Assembly: GCA_002083525.1 (NCBI GenBank)
Contig: LWDM01000002.1
Location: 53,521-75,658 of the forward strand
Direction: 5' to 3'
Length of the DNA stretch: 22,138 nucleotides
DNA from: Proteobacteria bacterium SG_bin9
GTDB taxonomy: Bacteria > Pseudomonadota > Alphaproteobacteria > Rhizobiales > Xanthobacteraceae
Below are positions 7,043 to 15,789 of the stretch, one piece after another. Position numbers and translations under genes: made by a program. Each line of letters opens with the position of its first letter. Position 1 is the stretch's first letter. The notes under the pieces are model-generated. The model was given only the letters and a program-made list of their open reading frames with translations, ran no database searches and was not told the DNA's origin.

Positions 7043-8115
7043 GCGCTACTCGCGGCAGCGAGCAGCTCCGCCTGATGCTCGGTGGTCAGCGCATCGACCA
7101 GCTCCCCCAGCGCGTCGCCGGCGATCACCTGCGGCAGCTTGTAGAGCGTCAGGTTGATGCGATGATCGGTGACGCGCCCCTGCGGGAAGTTGTAGGTGCG
7201 GATGCGCTCCGAGCGATCGCCTGAGCCGACCTGTCCCTTTCGCTCGGCGGAACGTTCCGCGTCGCGCTTCTGCCTTTCGCCGTCGTAGATGCGTGCTCGC
7301 AGGATGTTCATCGCCGACGCGCGGTTCTTATGCTGCGAGCGGCTGTCCTGCATCATCACGACGATGCCGGTCGGAATGTGAGTGATGCGGATCGCGGACT
7401 CGGTCTTGTTGACGTGCTGGCCGCCGGCGCCGCCCGCGCGCATGGTCTCGATACGGAGATCGTCGTTCTTGATGACGACATCGACCTCTTCAACCTCCGG
7501 CAGCACTGCAACTGTTGCGGCTGAGGTGTGAATACGGCCCGAAGCTTCGGTGTCCGGCACGCGCTGCACGCGATGCACGCCCGACTCGAACTTGAGCTTG
7601 GCAAACGCGCCGCGCCCCTGAATGTCGGCAACGATTTCCTTGTAGCCGCCCATGGTCCCGTCGCTGGCCGAGATCACTTCGACCTTCCAGCCCTGCAGCG
7701 AGGCGAAGCGCTCATACATGCGAAACAGATCGCCGGCGAACAGTGAGGCCTCGTCGCCGCCGGTGCCGGCGCGGATTTCCAGGACGACGCTACGCTCGTC
7801 CATCGCGTCTTTCGGCAGCAGCGCGATGCGGATGTTTTGCGCGAGCTCGGTCTCGCGCGCTTCAAGCTCGGGCTTTTCGGCCTCGGCCATCGCGCGCATA
7901 TCAGCATCGGTCGACGGATCGTCGATGAGCGCCGTGATGTCCTTGATCTCGGCGGTAACCGCGCGCCACGCTTTCACTGCGTCGACGACCGGTGTGATCT
8001 CGGCGAGTTCGCGTGTTGCCTTGACGTAGGTGTCGGCGTCGACCTGGCCAAGCAACTGCGCTTCGAGGGATGCGTGATGCGCGAGCAGGGATTCAAGTTT
8101 GGCTTCGGGTAACAT
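7039..8115 (-). CDS. prfA: Peptide chain release factor 1
   Basis: RF1 recognises UAA and UAG in the ribosomal A site and triggers peptidyl-tRNA hydrolysis. At 358 residues it has normal length. The GGQ motif is at 231-233 within GAGGQHVNKTESAIRITH, and the GTGGDEAS segment is at 117-124. The stop-codon-reading tripeptide is PDT at 187-189 (QRVPDTEASGRIHTS); E. coli has PAT, so the middle residue differs, though the family allows variation there (PxT). It lies 51 bp downstream of ptsP and overlaps prmC by four bases. The N-terminus begins MLPEAKLESLLAHH, matching Hyphomicrobiales RF1 proteins. Confidence 0.97.
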   Translation of the reverse strand: MLPEAKLESLLAHHASLEAQLLGQVDADTYVKATRELAEITPVVDAVKAWRAVTAEIKDITALIDDPSTDADMRAMAEAEKPELEARETELAQNIRIALLPKDAMDERSVVLEIRAGTGGDEASLFAGDLFRMYERFASLQGWKVEVISASDGTMGGYKEIVADIQGRGAFAKLKFESGVHRVQRVPDTEASGRIHTSAATVAVLPEVEEVDVVIKNDDLRIETMRAGGAGGQHVNKTESAIRITHIPTGIVVMMQDSRSQHKNRASAMNILRARIYDGERQKRDAERSAERKGQVGSGDRSERIRTYNFPQGRVTDHRINLTLYKLPQVIAGDALGELVDALTTEHQAELLAAASSA

Positions 8116-8166
8116 GGAGCGTCTCGGAATTGATTTCAGCGGGTGGAGGCAGTGCAGCCAGGCCCG

Positions 8167-10434
8167 CTAAAGCGCCAATCCTTCCGCTTCCGCGAATTGC
8201 TTCAGTCTATCGCGGATCGACACCGTACCGGACGGCGAGTCGAGCAGCGGATTGATCATCGCCTCGGCCTTCTTGGCATCGAGGTCGAGAATCAGCGCTT
8301 TCACCGGGCCATGCGCGGTCGCCGAGAGCGATAGCGAGCGATAGCCGAGTGCGATCAGCGTCAGCGCGCCGAGCGGTTGCGATCCCATCTCGCCGCAAAG
8401 CGAAACCGAGCGCTTCGCCGCATTGGCCTTGCGGATGATGTCGCGCAACGCGCGCAGGATCGGCGCCGACAGCGTGTCAAAGCGGTCGGAGACCTTCGCG
8501 TTGCCGCGGTCGACGGCAAACATGAACTGAAACAGGTCGTTCGAGCCGACCGAGATGAAGTCGACGCGCTTGAGCAGTTCGTCCATCTGGTAGAGCAGGG
8601 CGGGCACCTCGACCATGGTGCCGATGTCGACGCGCTCCGGCAGCGCGTGGCCATGTTGGCGCAGATAGGTCAGCTCACGCTCGACCAGCGCCTTCGCCTG
8701 ATCGAATTCGGCGACTTCCGTGATCATCGGGAACATGATGCGCAGCGAGCGGCCGCCGCCGGCGCGGAGCAACGCCCTGATCTGGCCGCGCAGCAACGCT
8801 GGACGATCGAGCCCGAGTCGAATCGCGCGCCAGCCTAGCGCGGGATTCTCCTCGACGATGGTTTCCATGTACGGCAGCGCCTTGTCGCCGCCGATGTCGA
8901 GGGTGCGGAAGGTGACCGGCTTGTCACCGGCGGCATCGAGCACGGTGCGATAGAGCGCGAGTTGCTCGTTCATGCGCGGCAGGCTCTGTCCGACCATGAA
9001 CTGCAGTTCGGTGCGGAAGAGGCCGATGCCGGCGCAGCCGGTGTCCTCGATGTGCGGCAAGTCGATGGCGAGGCCGGCGTTGATCATCAGTTCGATCGGC
9101 TGGCCGTCCTTCGTCACCGTCGGCCGGTCTCGCAGCGCGAGATATTGCGCCTGCCGCCGCGCACGGAAACGCACGCGCTCGGCGTACGCCGATTCGATTT
9201 CGTTCGACGGCCGCACGTAGATCGAGCCCGACGTGCCGTCGACGATGATCGCGTCGCCCGGATCGGCGATGCCCGGCGCGTTTGGCACCTCGCCGACCGC
9301 GGGAATGCCGAGCGCGCGGGCGACGATTGACACGTGCGAATTGGCGGTGCCTTCCTCGAGCACGAGGCCGCGCAGGCGCTTGCGGTCATAGTCGAGCAGC
9401 GCCGCCGGACCCATCGAGCGTGCGATCAGGATGGCGTTGTCGGGCAGCTGTTCGCGCGTCGGCGCATGATTCTGGCCGACGAGCTGACGCATCAGGCGAT
9501 GATCGAGGTCTTCGAGGTCGTGCAGGCGATCGCGCAGATACGGGTCGGCGGCGCGCAGCATGCGCGCGCGGGTGTCGGACTGCACGCGCTCGACCGCGGC
9601 TTCCGCGGTGAGGCCGGTTGCGACCGCCTCATGCAGCTTGTGCGACCAGCCCTGATCGTTGGCGAACATGCGGTAGGCTTCGAGCACCTCGCGATGCTCG
9701 CCGCCCTCGACGACGTCGCCGCGTTCCAGCATGCGGTCGAGGTCCGAGCGCAGCTTGGCCAGCGCCGCATCGAGCCGCTTGATTTCCTTCGGCAGATCTT
9801 CGGCGATGTAGTTCGTGATGACCACGCGCGGCTCGTGCAGCACGACATGGCCGAGCGCGATGCCGTCGGAAAGGACCGCGCCGGTCTTGTGGACCGAGTG
9901 CCGCGCTGCCGGTTCGGCGCCGGGCTGCGCCAGCGCCGACAACTCGCCCGAGGCGATCATCTCGGCGAGAACCATCGCCGTGGTTTGCAGCGCTTCGACC
10001 TCTTCCTCGACATAGGTGCGGTGGGCGCAATTCTGCACCACCAGCACGCCGAGCGTGTTGCCCGCGCGCAGCACCGGCACGCCGAGGAAGGAGTGATAGA
10101 TTTCTTCGCCGGTTTCCGGGCGATAGGAGAACGCCGGATGGCTCTGCGCGTCCGACAGGTTCAGCGGCGCGCCTTCACTGGCAACGAGGCCGACGAGGCC
10201 TTCGTGGGCGTTCAGCACCGTGCGGTGGACGGCGTCGCGGTTCAGACCTTCGGTGGCATACAGTTCGAGCGTGTTGTCGACGCGTAGCACGTAGGTCGAG
10301 CAGACCTCCGCCACCATGTTGGCGGCGATCATCACCACGATCTTGTCCAGCCGCTCCTGCGCGCTGACCGGTTCGGCCATGACTTCGCGGAGCCGTCTCA
10401 ACAAGACGCGGGGGCCTCCCAGCGTGCTCCGCAT
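8167..10434 (-). CDS. ptsP: Phosphoenolpyruvate-protein phosphotransferase EI(Ntr)
   Basis: This is enzyme I of the nitrogen PTS, which passes phosphate from PEP to the HPr-like NPr and then to EIIA(Ntr), a regulatory chain linking nitrogen, carbon and potassium status. The 755-residue protein has an N-terminal GAF domain (about 25-165), a PEP-utiliser N-terminal domain (about 185-310), the phosphohistidine domain with EEGTANSHVSIVARALGIPA (His367), and the PEP-binding barrel containing GIGLFRTELQFM (470-481), TLDIGGDK (511-518) and the active-site Cys680 in LCGEMG. All catalytic residues are present. It heads a run with prfA and prmC. A candidate promoter lies about 170 bp upstream. The start at 10434 gives the N-terminus MRSTLGGPRVLLRRLRE that relatives share. 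Confidence 0.96.
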   Translation of the reverse strand: MRSTLGGPRVLLRRLREVMAEPVSAQERLDKIVVMIAANMVAEVCSTYVLRVDNTLELYATEGLNRDAVHRTVLNAHEGLVGLVASEGAPLNLSDAQSHPAFSYRPETGEEIYHSFLGVPVLRAGNTLGVLVVQNCAHRTYVEEEVEALQTTAMVLAEMIASGELSALAQPGAEPAARHSVHKTGAVLSDGIALGHVVLHEPRVVITNYIAEDLPKEIKRLDAALAKLRSDLDRMLERGDVVEGGEHREVLEAYRMFANDQGWSHKLHEAVATGLTAEAAVERVQSDTRARMLRAADPYLRDRLHDLEDLDHRLMRQLVGQNHAPTREQLPDNAILIARSMGPAALLDYDRKRLRGLVLEEGTANSHVSIVARALGIPAVGEVPNAPGIADPGDAIIVDGTSGSIYVRPSNEIESAYAERVRFRARRQAQYLALRDRPTVTKDGQPIELMINAGLAIDLPHIEDTGCAGIGLFRTELQFMVGQSLPRMNEQLALYRTVLDAAGDKPVTFRTLDIGGDKALPYMETIVEENPALGWRAIRLGLDRPALLRGQIRALLRAGGGRSLRIMFPMITEVAEFDQAKALVERELTYLRQHGHALPERVDIGTMVEVPALLYQMDELLKRVDFISVGSNDLFQFMFAVDRGNAKVSDRFDTLSAPILRALRDIIRKANAAKRSVSLCGEMGSQPLGALTLIALGYRSLSLSATAHGPVKALILDLDAKKAEAMINPLLDSPSGTVSIRDRLKQFAEAEGLAL

Positions 10435-10539
10435 CTGCCGATGTCCTCACCTGCTTTGCCGCCGCCACGGGCGGGAGCCGCGGCAGCGCCAAATCAACAA
10501 TAAAACCGTCAATTTTGCGGTTTGCCGCACCCTGTCCAA

Positions 10540-10562
10540 AGGCCGATTTTCATGGTCGGCCT
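10540..10562 (-). other. Hairpin in the ptsP leader
   Basis: AGGCCGA (10540-10546) pairs with TCGGCCT (10556-10562), a 7-bp stem with a 9-nt loop. It falls within the mRNA leader predicted from the promoter at 10606-10635. No T-run follows on the minus strand, so attenuation is unproven. Confidence 0.4.
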
Positions 10563-10605
10563 ACCGGAAAACGCTGGTGCGGTTCGCGGCCGGTCTCTGT
10601 CTCGC

Positions 10606-10635
10606 CCTATACCGAATTGACGCTTGTTTTGCCAA
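10606..10635 (-). promoter_or_regulatory. Candidate sigma-70 promoter of ptsP
   Basis: On the minus strand TTGGCA (10630-10635) and TATAGG (10606-10611) are 18 bp apart. Transcription would start near 10599 and give a leader of about 165 nt before ptsP. The -35 overlaps the inverted repeat at 10625-10643. Confidence 0.45.
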
Positions 10636-10643
10636 GCAAAACA
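10625..10643. promoter_or_regulatory. Inverted repeat over the ptsP -35, candidate operator
   Basis: TGTTTTGC (10625-10632) and GCAAAACA (10636-10643) form a perfect 8-bp inverted repeat around a CAA centre. It covers the predicted -35 of ptsP. There is no T-run after it on either strand, so a protein-binding site is more likely than a terminator for lysC, which ends at 10733. The binding protein is unknown. Confidence 0.42.
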
Positions 10644-10732
10644 CCTGCCAACCGCGTGCAGCGCGGGAGAGGCTGGGATAAATCCCAATCGTCATTCCGG
10701 CAGATCAAAACGACCGCCGGACGGATGAGGTG

Positions 10733-11986
10733 CTAGTCGCGGTCGAGGCCGTAGAGCGTGTGCAGGGTGCGTACGGCCAGTTCGGTATAAGCCGTATCGA
10801 TCAGCACTGAAAACTTGATCTCCGAGGTGCTGATGGCGCGAATATTGATCTTCCGATCCGCCAGGGCCTGGAATGCCTGTGCTGCCACGCCGGTGTGGCT
10901 GCGCATGCCGCTGCCGATCACCGAGACCTTGGCTACGTCGGTTGCGGTATCGATGCGCGCATAGCCGATCGCGCCCTTCGACTTGGTGATGGTGTCCTTG
11001 GCGCGGGCGTAGTCCGCGGCCGGCACGGTGAAGGTGAGGTCGGTGGTTTTGCCGTCCTCCGACACGTTCTGAACGATCATGTCGACGTTGATGTTCGCTT
11101 CGGCGAGCGGGCCGAAGATCGCCGCCGCGACGCCGGGCTTGTCCTCGATCTGGCGAACCGAGATTTGCGCCTCGTCCTTCGAGAATGCGATTCCGGTGAC
11201 AACCTGGCTTTCCACGATTTCCTCCTCGCTGCAGATCAGCGTACCCGGCGGCGTGCCGTGCGGATCGATATCCTCTGGCTTGTCGAAGCTCGAGCGCACG
11301 AAAATCGGCATGTTCTGCACCATGCCGAGTTCGACCGAGCGCACCTGCAAGACCTTGGCGCCCTGCGACGCCAGTTCCAGCATTTCCTCGAACGCGACCT
11401 TGTCCATCCGCTTCGCCTTGGGAACGATGCGCGGATCGGTGGTGTAGACGCCGTCGACGTCCGTGTAGATGTCGCAGCGGTCGGCGCGGATCGCAGCCGC
11501 GATTGCCACCGCCGAGGTATCCGAGCCGCCACGGCCGAGCGTGGTGATACGGCCGGTCGCTTCATGGATGCCCTGGAAGCCGGCGATCACCGCGACTTCC
11601 TTGCGCTCCTTGAAGCGCTTCAAAATTTCGCTGCCGTCGATGCCGGCAATGCGCGCGGAGGCGTGGGCCTCGCTGGTCAGGATCGGGATCTGCCAGCCCT
11701 GCCATGAGCGGGCATTGATGCCGAGCGCCTGCAGCGCGATGGCGAGTAGCCCCGAGGTGACCTGCTCGCCCGACGCCACCACGGCGTCGTATTCGCGCGC
11801 GTCGTGCATGGGCGAAGCGGCGCGGCACCAGTCCACCAGCTCGTTGGTCTTGCCCGACATAGCCGAGACGACCACGGCCACGTCGTGCCCCGCGTCGACC
11901 TCGCGTTTGACATGGCGCGCGACGTTCTGGATGCGTTCGATGTTGGCGACGGACGTGCCGCCGAATTTCATAACGAGCCGGCCCAT
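10733..11986 (-). CDS. lysC: Aspartate kinase
   Basis: Aspartokinase phosphorylates L-aspartate, the first step towards lysine, threonine, methionine and diaminopimelate for peptidoglycan. The 417-residue monofunctional enzyme has the KFGGTSV motif at 7-13, GRGGSDTSA at 151-159 and DVDGVYTTDPR at 176-186 in the kinase domain, and then two ACT domains (about 265-340 and 352-415) that normally mediate feedback inhibition by lysine or threonine. Both ACT domains look intact. It is divergent from the PH-domain gene and ubiG, and the lysC-ubiG divergence is conserved in the order. A possible promoter lies at 12073-12100. The ATG at 11986 has only a distant AAGG upstream. Confidence 0.97.
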   Translation of the reverse strand: MGRLVMKFGGTSVANIERIQNVARHVKREVDAGHDVAVVVSAMSGKTNELVDWCRAASPMHDAREYDAVVASGEQVTSGLLAIALQALGINARSWQGWQIPILTSEAHASARIAGIDGSEILKRFKERKEVAVIAGFQGIHEATGRITTLGRGGSDTSAVAIAAAIRADRCDIYTDVDGVYTTDPRIVPKAKRMDKVAFEEMLELASQGAKVLQVRSVELGMVQNMPIFVRSSFDKPEDIDPHGTPPGTLICSEEEIVESQVVTGIAFSKDEAQISVRQIEDKPGVAAAIFGPLAEANINVDMIVQNVSEDGKTTDLTFTVPAADYARAKDTITKSKGAIGYARIDTATDVAKVSVIGSGMRSHTGVAAQAFQALADRKINIRAISTSEIKFSVLIDTAYTELAVRTLHTLYGLDRD

Positions 11987-12072
11987 GACGCGAAGCGAAA
12001 CCTTCTGGAAAATCCCTGGCAGGTGGGATGACGCAGCCCCGCAGATTTAGGCTGCAAGGACCGAGACGCGCG

Positions 12073-12100
12073 TATACATACTGGGGCGGGCCGGGGCAAG
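12073..12100 (-). promoter_or_regulatory. Candidate lysC promoter
   Basis: On the minus strand CTTGCC (12095-12100) and TGTATA (12073-12078) are separated by 16 bp. CTTGNC-type -35 boxes are common in alphaproteobacteria. The leader to lysC would be about 80 nt. No lysine riboswitch was recognised in it. Confidence 0.3.
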
Positions 12101-12177
12101 CGAACCGGCTTTCCTATTTCCGGCAAGGCCTTAAGGGCATTGCCTCCCTTGAAACAAGACCAGCCACGGGGCGTCTG

Positions 12178-12645
12178 ATGGGCAGATATATCGACGATAT
12201 CCTGCAGCCGGGGGAGAAGGTGCTGTACTCCGCGACCGCGCACTGGATCGTCTATTGGCAAGCCATCGCATGCTGGATTGTGGCGGCGCTGGCGCTCGCT
12301 GCGACGCGGCTGGTCGTCAACGAGGGCGTGACCCTGACCGGCCTCAGCATTGCCGCGATCGTCGGCGGCGCCGCGCTGATCTACTCGATGAAGGCCTGGT
12401 TCCATCGCTGGACCACGGAGACCGACGTGACGACGCAGCGGGTGGTGCACAAGACCGGCTTCATCCAGCGTTCGACCTTCGAGATGAACATCGACAAGGT
12501 CGAGAGTGTCGACGTCGAGCAGAGCGTACTCGGCCGCATTTTCGGCTATGGCGACGTGACGATCCTCGGCGTTGGCGAAGGTAAGAAGACGATCAAGTGT
12601 ATCTCGTCACCGCTCGACTTCCGCAGCCACATCACCGCGCGCTGA
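12178..12645 (+). CDS. PH domain-containing membrane protein (bPH2/DUF304 type)
   Basis: The 155-residue protein has two predicted membrane helices (about 22-42 and 52-70) followed by a bacterial pleckstrin-homology-like domain (about 72-150), with the marker region TTETDVTTQRVVHKTGFIQR, then NIDKVESVDVEQSVLGRIFG and YGDVTILGVG. This matches the YdbS/YdbT-like bPH2 family of small inner-membrane proteins, whose role is poorly defined. The frame is open from 12028, but I chose the ATG at 12178 because the residues before it look non-coding and GGGG lies 6 bases upstream. It is inserted between the divergent pair lysC and ubiG and ends 36 bp before ubiG, so the two are probably co-transcribed. 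Confidence 0.87.
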   Translation: MGRYIDDILQPGEKVLYSATAHWIVYWQAIACWIVAALALAATRLVVNEGVTLTGLSIAAIVGGAALIYSMKAWFHRWTTETDVTTQRVVHKTGFIQRSTFEMNIDKVESVDVEQSVLGRIFGYGDVTILGVGEGKKTIKCISSPLDFRSHITAR

Positions 12646-12681
12646 CTTGACGCGGCGTGCGGAAACAACAAGCATGGAAAC

Positions 12682-13437
12682 ATGAGCCAGGTCGCGTCCT
12701 CGCCAGCCTCCACCGTCGATCCGGCGGAAATCGCACGCTTCTCCAAATTGTCGGCGGAGTGGTGGGATCCGGCTGGCAAGATGGCGCCGCTGCACAAGAT
12801 CAATCCGCTGCGGCTGACCTACATTCGCGACGCCGCTTGCCGGAAGTTCGACCGCAGCGCCCGCAGCCTGAAATGCCTGTCCGGACTGCGCATCCTCGAT
12901 ATCGGTTGCGGCGCGGGCCTGCTGTGTGAGCCGCTGACCCGGCTCGGCGCAGAGGTCGTCGGCGTCGATCCGTCGGAAAGCAATATCGCGGCTGCGAAGG
13001 TGCACGCCGCGCGGTCGGAGCTTCTGATCGACTATCGCTGCACGACCATTGAGGAGATGAGCCGCCACGAGCGCTTCGACATTGTACTGGCGATGGAAGT
13101 GGTCGAGCATGTGACCGACGTCGGCGCGTTCCTCGATCGCTGCGCGGCGATGACCAAGCCGTCGGGCTTCATGACGGTCTCGACCATCAACCGCACCTGG
13201 AAAAGCTTCGCGCTCGCGATCGTCGGCGCCGAATACGTGCTGCGCTGGCTACCGCGCGGCACGCACCAGTGGAGCAAGTTCGTGACGCCGAATGAGCTGG
13301 CGCATCACCTTGAGCGCAACCGTTTTGGCATCACCGATCAGGCCGGCGTGATCTACACGCCATTCGCCGACCGCTGGAGCGTCGCGTCCGACATGGACGT
13401 GAACTACATGCTGATCGCGGAATCCGCCGCTGGTTGA
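12682..13437 (+). CDS. ubiG: 3-demethylubiquinol 3-O-methyltransferase / polyprenyl-dihydroxybenzene methyltransferase
   Basis: UbiG carries out both O-methylations in ubiquinone synthesis at the membrane surface. The 251-residue protein has the characteristic N-terminus FSKLSAEWWDPAGKMAPLHK (20-39) and NPLRLTYI, SAM motif I LDIGCGAGLL (72-81), GVDPSE (94-99), and AMEVVEHV (137-144), then the late segment INRTWKSFALAIVGAEYVLR that relatives use for membrane contact. All motifs are intact. The ATG at 12682 overlaps a three-codon ATG GAA ACA TGA frame that starts at 12674, probably chance. It follows the PH-domain gene and precedes the second EamA permease. Confidence 0.97.
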   Translation: MSQVASSPASTVDPAEIARFSKLSAEWWDPAGKMAPLHKINPLRLTYIRDAACRKFDRSARSLKCLSGLRILDIGCGAGLLCEPLTRLGAEVVGVDPSESNIAAAKVHAARSELLIDYRCTTIEEMSRHERFDIVLAMEVVEHVTDVGAFLDRCAAMTKPSGFMTVSTINRTWKSFALAIVGAEYVLRWLPRGTHQWSKFVTPNELAHHLERNRFGITDQAGVIYTPFADRWSVASDMDVNYMLIAESAAG

Positions 13438-13515
13438 TCGCAGCGCCGTCCGGCGCAGCCCGCATATGCTTCGTCGCCGTTTCTCGTTTCGTCCGCGCTC
13501 TGCTATGGCCTGTCG

Positions 13516-14415
13516 ATGATCTCGACCGGCCTTCTCTGGATTCCGTTCACCATTGCCGCCGCTTTCGGACAGGTGATCCGCAACGCGACGCAGCGGCATC
13601 TGACCGGGCCGCTCGGCACCCTCGGCGCGACCAACGTCCGTTTCTTTTTCGGATTTCCGTTCTCGCTGATGTTTCTCGCTATCGTGCTGGCGGCGACCGG
13701 CGACAAGCTGCAGTGGCCCGTAGCGGCGTTCTGGCCGTGGCTTTTGCTTGGCGCACTCAGCCAGATTGCAGCAACCGGCCTCATGCTGGCGGCAATGGCG
13801 GATCGCTCGTTCGTCGTCACCACCGCTTATCTGAAAACCGAGGCGATCCAGACCGCGATCTTCGGCTTCGTGTTTCTTGGCGACGGGTTGAGTGTGCTGA
13901 AGGTGCTGGCGATCGTCATTGCCACCACCGGTGTGGTGATCACGGCGCTGCGTCCGGGCGGAGCCAAGGATTTCGCCGGCCTCAAGCCGACCCTGCTCGG
14001 GCTGATCGCAGCCGCGTTCTTCGCACTGTCGGCGGTCGGTTTTCGTGGCGCGATTATCAGCGTGCCGGATGTGACGTTTATCACGCAAGCGTCGATGACG
14101 CTCGTGGCCGGACTGTTCGTGCAGACATTGGTGTTGTCGGTCTATCTCGTGATCCGCGCGCCGCAGATTCTCGTGGCGATTCTGAAGCTGTGGCGGCCGT
14201 CGCTGCTCGCGGGCTTCACAGGCGCCGTTGCGTCGCAGTTCTGGTTTCTGGCATTTGCGCTGACGGCGGCGGCGAATGTGCGCACGCTCGCGCTGGTCGA
14301 GGTCCTGTTCGCGCAAGGCATCTCGTATTTCAGCTTCAAGCAGACCCCAACAGCGCGCGAAGCGACCGGGATTGTGCTCATCGTAATTGGCGTGGGATTA
14401 CTGATCGCGGCCTAG
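13516..14415 (+). CDS. DMT-superfamily permease (EamA family), second copy
   Basis: A 299-residue protein with about ten predicted membrane helices in two EamA repeats (roughly 5-145 and 155-295). It is only distantly similar to the permease at 968-1852, and its substrate is unknown. Landmarks are VRFFFGFPFSLMFLAIVLA, AYLKTEAIQTAIFGFVFLGD and the closing TGIVLIVIGVGLLIA. The ATG at 13516 is the first start after stop codons in frame; there is no clear Shine-Dalgarno. It lies 78 bp after ubiG and could be read from the same transcript. It converges with the DUF1178 gene, 10 bp apart, without a recognisable terminator. Confidence 0.88.
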   Translation: MISTGLLWIPFTIAAAFGQVIRNATQRHLTGPLGTLGATNVRFFFGFPFSLMFLAIVLAATGDKLQWPVAAFWPWLLLGALSQIAATGLMLAAMADRSFVVTTAYLKTEAIQTAIFGFVFLGDGLSVLKVLAIVIATTGVVITALRPGGAKDFAGLKPTLLGLIAAAFFALSAVGFRGAIISVPDVTFITQASMTLVAGLFVQTLVLSVYLVIRAPQILVAILKLWRPSLLAGFTGAVASQFWFLAFALTAAANVRTLALVEVLFAQGISYFSFKQTPTAREATGIVLIVIGVGLLIAA

Positions 14416-14425
14416 AGACCAGGTT

Positions 14426-14896
14426 CTAGTTGCGATCTTCCGGCAGCGTCGGCAGCGGCAATACGTCGATGCCTTCATCAGACAGTGCTTTCGCTTCTTC
14501 CGCCGACGCTTCACCGTAGATGGCGCGATGCTCGGCGTCGCCGTAGTGCATCTTGCGCGCCTCGGTCGGGAAACGGTTGCCGACATTGTCGGCGTTCTTC
14601 GTCACGTGATCGCGCAGCTCTTTCAGCTTGGCGCGCAGTTCCTGCTCCTGCGTCATCATCAGCGGCGTCGATGAAGGTTCGCTCTGCGTCGCGGCCGACT
14701 GTTGCGGCTCACTGAGCGTGCGGTCACGGCCCTTTTTGGTGATTTGCGGAGCCATGATCGCCTTCTCGACGTTGGTCGAGTCGCAGATCGGGCAGGTCAC
14801 GAGCTTGCGCTTGACCTGGGTATCGAACGCCGCCGAGCTCTGGAACCAGCTTTCGAACGCGTGGTCGCGATCGCACTTCAGGGTGTAGCGGATCAT
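14426..14896 (-). CDS. DUF1178 family protein
   Basis: The 156-residue protein belongs to DUF1178, a small family common in proteobacteria and of unknown function. The N-terminus IRYTLKCDRDHAFESWFQSS and the CPICDSTNVEKAIMAP segment contain three cysteines (Cys8, Cys35, Cys38) of a zinc-ribbon-like arrangement. The middle (about 55-90) is polar and probably disordered; the C-terminal part contains KNADNVGNRFPTEARKMHYG and AIYGEAS, both conserved in the family. The ATG at 14896 overlaps the nitrilase stop as ATGA, so translation is coupled. Recurrent pairing with the nitrilase is seen in related genomes. Confidence 0.9.
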   Translation of the reverse strand: MIRYTLKCDRDHAFESWFQSSAAFDTQVKRKLVTCPICDSTNVEKAIMAPQITKKGRDRTLSEPQQSAATQSEPSSTPLMMTQEQELRAKLKELRDHVTKNADNVGNRFPTEARKMHYGDAEHRAIYGEASAEEAKALSDEGIDVLPLPTLPEDRN

Positions 14897-15789
14897 GCCG
14901 AGCCCCTGACGAGATGCAGATGCTCGGGCTCGTGTGTGCCGTCGTTGATGGTGAAACGGCGTCCGTGTTGCAGCGACGGAATGCTCGCGCGCACGCTTGC
15001 GACCTTGTTCGGATCGATGTCGGCCATGATCACGCCCGGCTCGATGCCGCCCTCGGCGAGCACGACACCCCATGGATCGATGATGATCGAGTGGCCGTAA
15101 CTTACGCGGCCGCTCTCGTGCGTGCCGGCCTGCGCGGCGGCAAACACGAACGCGCCGTTCTCGATGGCGCGGCAGCGAAGCAGGATGCTCCAGTGCGCTT
15201 CGCCGGTCGGCTTGGTGAACGCCGACGGCATGGTCAGGAACGATGCGCCGCTCTCGGCCAATGCACGATAGAGCGCGGGGAAGCGCATGTCGTAGCAGAT
15301 GGTGACGCCGATCTTGCCCCAGGGTGTGTCGGCAACCGGTGCAACTTCGCCCGGCTGATAGCGCGCGGACTCGCGATAGGTCTCGCCGTTCGCAAGCTGC
15401 ACGTCGAACATGTGGATCTTGTCGTAGCGCGCGATGATCTCGCCTGCCGGATTGATCAGGAAGCCGCGATTGGCCGCGCGCTCCGCCGTCAGGCGAATGG
15501 CGAGCGAGCCGATGTGCAGATAGATGCCGAGTTCTTTCGCGAGCGCCCGGTAAGCGGCGAGCGATTTATCCTGGGCTTCTTCTTCGATGACGCTGAAGAG
15601 CTGCTGGCCGTTGGCGGCGAGCACGTTGGTCATCTCGGGCGTCTGCACATACTGCGCGCCCTTGGCCGCGGCCTCGCGGATCAGGTCGGTGCCTTGCTTG
15701 AGGCTGGCATCGGGCGAGAGAAAGGTGCGCATCTGCACCATTGCAGCCTTGAATGGCGGCTTGGTCTCGCTCGCGGGTGCGCCGCTCAC
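14893..15789 (-). CDS. Carbon-nitrogen hydrolase (Nit1/Nit2-like amidase)
   Basis: The 298-residue cytoplasmic protein belongs to the nitrilase superfamily with the catalytic triad visible as Glu52 (TPEMTNVLA), Lys124 (YDKIHMFDV) and Cys165 (TICYDMRFP). The resemblance is to Nit1/Nit2-type omega-amidases and deaminated-glutathione amidases, which repair metabolites; that specific substrate is inferred. The frame is open upstream to 16020, but I chose the GTG at 15789 because it overlaps the grxC stop as GTGA and the residues before it are the grxC shadow. A link with glutaredoxin would suit a glutathione-related role. It is followed by DUF1178. Confidence 0.93.
   Translation of the reverse strand: MSGAPASETKPPFKAAMVQMRTFLSPDASLKQGTDLIREAAAKGAQYVQTPEMTNVLAANGQQLFSVIEEEAQDKSLAAYRALAKELGIYLHIGSLAIRLTAERAANRGFLINPAGEIIARYDKIHMFDVQLANGETYRESARYQPGEVAPVADTPWGKIGVTICYDMRFPALYRALAESGASFLTMPSAFTKPTGEAHWSILLRCRAIENGAFVFAAAQAGTHESGRVSYGHSIIIDPWGVVLAEGGIEPGVIMADIDPNKVASVRASIPSLQHGRRFTINDGTHEPEHLHLVRGSA

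Noticed and set aside
9334..10287. 317-codon plus-strand frame opposite ptsP
   Set aside because: It is antisense to ptsP, which has all domain motifs in the other strand.
11987..12177. Possible lysine riboswitch upstream of lysC
   Set aside because: No conserved lysine-aptamer features were recognised, and lysine riboswitches are rare in alphaproteobacteria.
12674..12685. Three-codon frame ATG GAA ACA TGA overlapping the ubiG start
   Set aside because: Too short to distinguish from chance and not backed by a ribosome site.
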